Shown here one piece after another: positions 5,127-6,985 of a stretch of 6,985 bases of DNA (position 1 is the first letter of the stretch; each line of letters begins with the position of its first letter). The notes below the pieces were generated by a model that had not been told where the DNA came from, made no database searches, and worked only from the letters and a program-made list of their open reading frames with translations. The DNA is from DAOTUB01 sp034437455 (GTDB taxonomy: Bacteria > Chloroflexota > Anaerolineae > B4-G1), in contig DAOTUB010000051.1 in NCBI GenBank assembly GCA_034437455.1, forward strand, positions 1 through 6,985, written 5' to 3'. Made by a program: the position numbers and the translations under genes.

Positions 5127-5771
5127 CTATCTCCTTGGCCAATACTGCTCGTCTGGCCAATACTCTTCAGGAAACTCAAAATAGAGCTGATCTACCTCGC
5201 TCTCCAAAGACCACACATCTGCTCCACCGCTTGCACACCACTTGGATTCGAGATAGTCCGGTATCACATCTACACCAAATATCGCGATTGCGCAGGCCAG
5301 GTTCACAGCTTCGTCAACGATGTACAGATCGTAGACTGATTCCCGATATATCCAGGCATAGTATTGAGGATAGTCAGGATTGTCCTCTTCCCAGTGGTCG
5401 ATGGCATCTTGCAATTGATCTTTGATCTCGCGCTCCTTGTGCATCCACTTGATAGGAGGACCACCTACGTGGTATGCAAATTTCAGGAAAGCAAAATAGT
5501 GGTGTGTCTGTTCAAAGTATGGACGCTTGAAGCCATAGCTTTGTCGCATAGTTTGTCCCAATTCTGATCCAGGTTGGTTTATGGGGTGATCCCACTCAAA
5601 CCGGGGATTATCTTGCCATTCTGGTACAGTCCAGCGATCGCGATCCACTCCAGGCTGAAAAACTGTTGACTGAGGTACCCATCCCAAATACAAGCTTTTC
5701 CATGTGAAGGGAATACCCGAGTAATGCCATGCCCATCCGTCATAACTTAAGCGGCTCTGAACCTTACCAAT
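5127..5771 (-). pseudogene. 5'-truncated ORF of unknown family, possible toxin tip cut by the insertion sequence
   Basis: The frame is open from 5771 to the TAG at 5127 (214 codons). The first usable start is a TTG at 5693, giving 188 residues, but the 26 codons before it (including SYDGWAWHYSGIPF) read like genuine protein of the same Trp- and Tyr-rich style. The start therefore seems to be missing rather than at 5693. The frame closes with a TGA at 5772-5774, next to the transposase region, which fits loss of the 5' part through insertion. Notable segments are the THHYFAFLKFAYHVGG stretch (63-78 of the 188) and a mildly hydrophobic 129-145. I recognise no family. It directly precedes a lipoprotein gene by six bases, so a variable Rhs tip paired with its immunity gene is my best guess. 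No Rhs core remains visible. Confidence 0.55.
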
Positions 5772-5785
5772 TCAGCCGATCAACC

Positions 5786-5814
5786 TGGACTAAAATGAGG
5801 ACTTGCGCTATAGT
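5786..5814 (+). promoter_or_regulatory. Possible transposase promoter
   Basis: TGGACT (5786-5791) and TATAGT (5809-5814) are 17 bases apart, four and five matches to the sigma-70 boxes. Transcription would begin at or next to the ATG at 5822, giving a leaderless or near-leaderless message. Low transposase translation is common in insertion sequences, so this is plausible but unproven. Confidence 0.35.
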
Positions 5815-5821
5815 CAGGGGC

Positions 5822-6985
5822 ATGAACAACAAATCGAAACCCAGAAACCCTGACCATGTTCACCGACACAACGCGCCTAGCCCGGATAACAAAGTCATTG
5901 CAGAACGGATCGAAGAGCTTGTCCTGCCTGCTGTGATAGGCCAGTTGGCATATTTCCGCAGCCTGGGGTTGCGGGATCGCATCTTGTCCTTGCCGGTGAT
6001 GGTAGCCGCTGTACTCACACTGCTTTGGCGACAAGTACCATCCGTGTGCGAATTGACTCGCGTGTTGGCGCGAGAGAAATTCCTCTGGGCGCCACCAGTG
6101 GAGGTGTCGCAGCCTGCATTGTCCAAGCGATTCCTGCTATTCCCATACGAAATGTTCCGGCGTGTGCTGCTGGAACTGGTGCCCACACTGCGAGAACGCG
6201 CACTGAAGCGGGAGCGTCCGTTACCCGAGTCGGTCGAGCACGCCCGACAGCATTTCGACCACATCTGGGCTGTGGACGGCTCTACGTTGGAGGCTCTGTT
6301 CCGCAAGCTCAAGGCGTTGAAAGACGTTCCTGTAGGGCAGTTAGCCGGTAAGATTTGCTCGGTCATTGACTTGGTCACCCATCTGCCAGTTGAAACCTGG
6401 TTTCGCCAGAATGCCAGTGACCATGACAGCAATTTCTTGTCCCAGGTACTGGCTATGGCGAAGGCCAAGGTGCTGTTTATCTTCGACCGGGGGTTCTACG
6501 ATTTCACCTTTTTCGACGCTCTGATTGAACGAGGAGCCCATTTCATCACCCGGCTCAAATCGAATGCTGTGTTCAGTATTGAGCGCACCCTGCTGAAGAC
6601 AGATCGGGTACGGGAGCACATTATCAGGTTGGGCGGCCCTACCAGCCAAGGTCAGCATCTTCTACGACTTATCGAGGTGCAGTATGGCACCCAGTGGTAT
6701 CGTTACGTTACCAGTGTGCTTGACCCGTACATCTTGCCAGCAGCCTACGTCGCTGACCTGTATCGCCGCCGCTGGCGCATTGAAGAAGCATTTGCCGTTC
6801 TCAAGCGTCTTCTGGGTTTGTCATACCTATGGACTGGCTCCATCAATGGCGTCCTGCTGCAAGTCTGGAGCACCTGGCTCTTCTACGCCATTCTCGTTGA
6901 CTTGGCCGATGCGGTGGCAGAAGAACTGATGCTCCCCTTTGACCGCATATCGTTGGAAATGGTCTTCCGCGGCTTGTACCATTTC
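5822..6985 (+). CDS. IS4-family DDE transposase (3' partial)
   Basis: An uninterrupted frame of 388 codons runs to the window end. It carries the catalytic triad of an RNase H-fold DDE transposase: Asp152 in WAVDGST, Asp222 in FDRGFYD and Glu321 in YRRRWRIEEAFAVLK. Residues 314-328 of that last motif fit the IS4 signature Y-x2-R-x3-E-x6-K exactly (Tyr314, Arg317, Glu321, Lys328). The enzyme cuts and rejoins the element ends. IS4 proteins are often somewhat over 400 residues, so only a short C-terminal part is probably missing. No frameshift or stop is seen, so it may be active. I chose the ATG at 5822; an in-frame ATG at 5795 adds nine residues. Neither has a strong ribosome site, AGGGG lying right against the 5822 start. 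Confidence 0.92.
   Translation, partial: MNNKSKPRNPDHVHRHNAPSPDNKVIAERIEELVLPAVIGQLAYFRSLGLRDRILSLPVMVAAVLTLLWRQVPSVCELTRVLAREKFLWAPPVEVSQPALSKRFLLFPYEMFRRVLLELVPTLRERALKRERPLPESVEHARQHFDHIWAVDGSTLEALFRKLKALKDVPVGQLAGKICSVIDLVTHLPVETWFRQNASDHDSNFLSQVLAMAKAKVLFIFDRGFYDFTFFDALIERGAHFITRLKSNAVFSIERTLLKTDRVREHIIRLGGPTSQGQHLLRLIEVQYGTQWYRYVTSVLDPYILPAAYVADLYRRRWRIEEAFAVLKRLLGLSYLWTGSINGVLLQVWSTWLFYAILVDLADAVAEELMLPFDRISLEMVFRGLYHF

Larger units (their letters stand above)
5772..6985 (+). mobile_element. IS4-family insertion sequence, left part (right end outside the window)
   Basis: The transposase gene and the abrupt loss of the leftward reading frame at 5772-5774 define an insertion sequence entering from about this point. 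The exact left terminus is not resolved; it should lie between roughly 5765 and 5795, in the stretch around CAGCCGATCAACCTGGAC. Neither the matching right inverted repeat nor a target-site duplication can be seen because the element runs off the end. Its composition differs from the AT-richer array it adjoins. Confidence 0.7.

Noticed and set aside
5860..6468. A 202-codon - strand frame
   Set aside because: It is antisense to the IS4 transposase, whose catalytic motifs establish the + strand frame.

Overview
The window looks like a piece of a high-GC bacterial chromosome with a strongly mosaic accessory region. I favour Chloroflexota (Anaerolineae-like), because the Rhs core sequence and the DUF104/PIN toxin-antitoxin pair resemble proteins I associate with that phylum. 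This is recognition from memory, not a database result.

Layout. (1) 3-1412, + strand: a GC-rich gene for a protein with an N-terminal HExxH metallopeptidase-like motif and a C-terminal VWA domain with a full MIDAS. It ends in a textbook intrinsic terminator (1432-1464). (2) 1616-2382, - strand: a VapBC-type pair, a DUF104-family antitoxin overlapping a PIN-domain ribonuclease toxin by one base (TAATG). It has a near-consensus sigma-70 promoter carrying an inverted repeat in its spacer. (3) 2383-2900: 518 bases with no convincing protein gene. It holds a dispersed-repeat-like segment, two tandem hairpin units built on the same plan, and two long, mutually competing helices. Every helix has its one imperfect pair as G.U in the + strand sense, which suggests a structured RNA transcribed from the + strand. 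(4) 2901-5771, - strand: a tightly packed run of four genes that I read as two consecutive Rhs tip/immunity cassettes. In transcription order these are a 5'-truncated unknown ORF, a small lipoprotein, an orphan Rhs-core fragment fused to a C39-like cysteine peptidase, and a two-helix membrane protein. (5) from about 5772 to the window end, + strand: the left part of an IS4-family insertion sequence whose transposase carries D, D, E and the Y-x2-R-x3-E-x6-K signature. It runs off the window.

How they fit. In Rhs polymorphic toxin systems a GC-rich conserved core is followed by a variable, lower-GC toxin tip and then its immunity gene. Displaced tip/immunity modules accumulate behind the main gene and keep a short stretch of core that allows recombination. 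The 4066-4545 GC-rich core fragment, the AT-richer peptidase tip and the small membrane-protein gene 34 bases later match that plan. The upstream ORF plus lipoprotein would be a second, older cassette. The full-length rhs gene would then lie to the right, beyond the insertion sequence, which appears to have cut the array. The two best leads are this cassette array, with two unrecognised candidate immunity proteins and one unrecognised candidate toxin, and the structured + strand element at 2574-2831.
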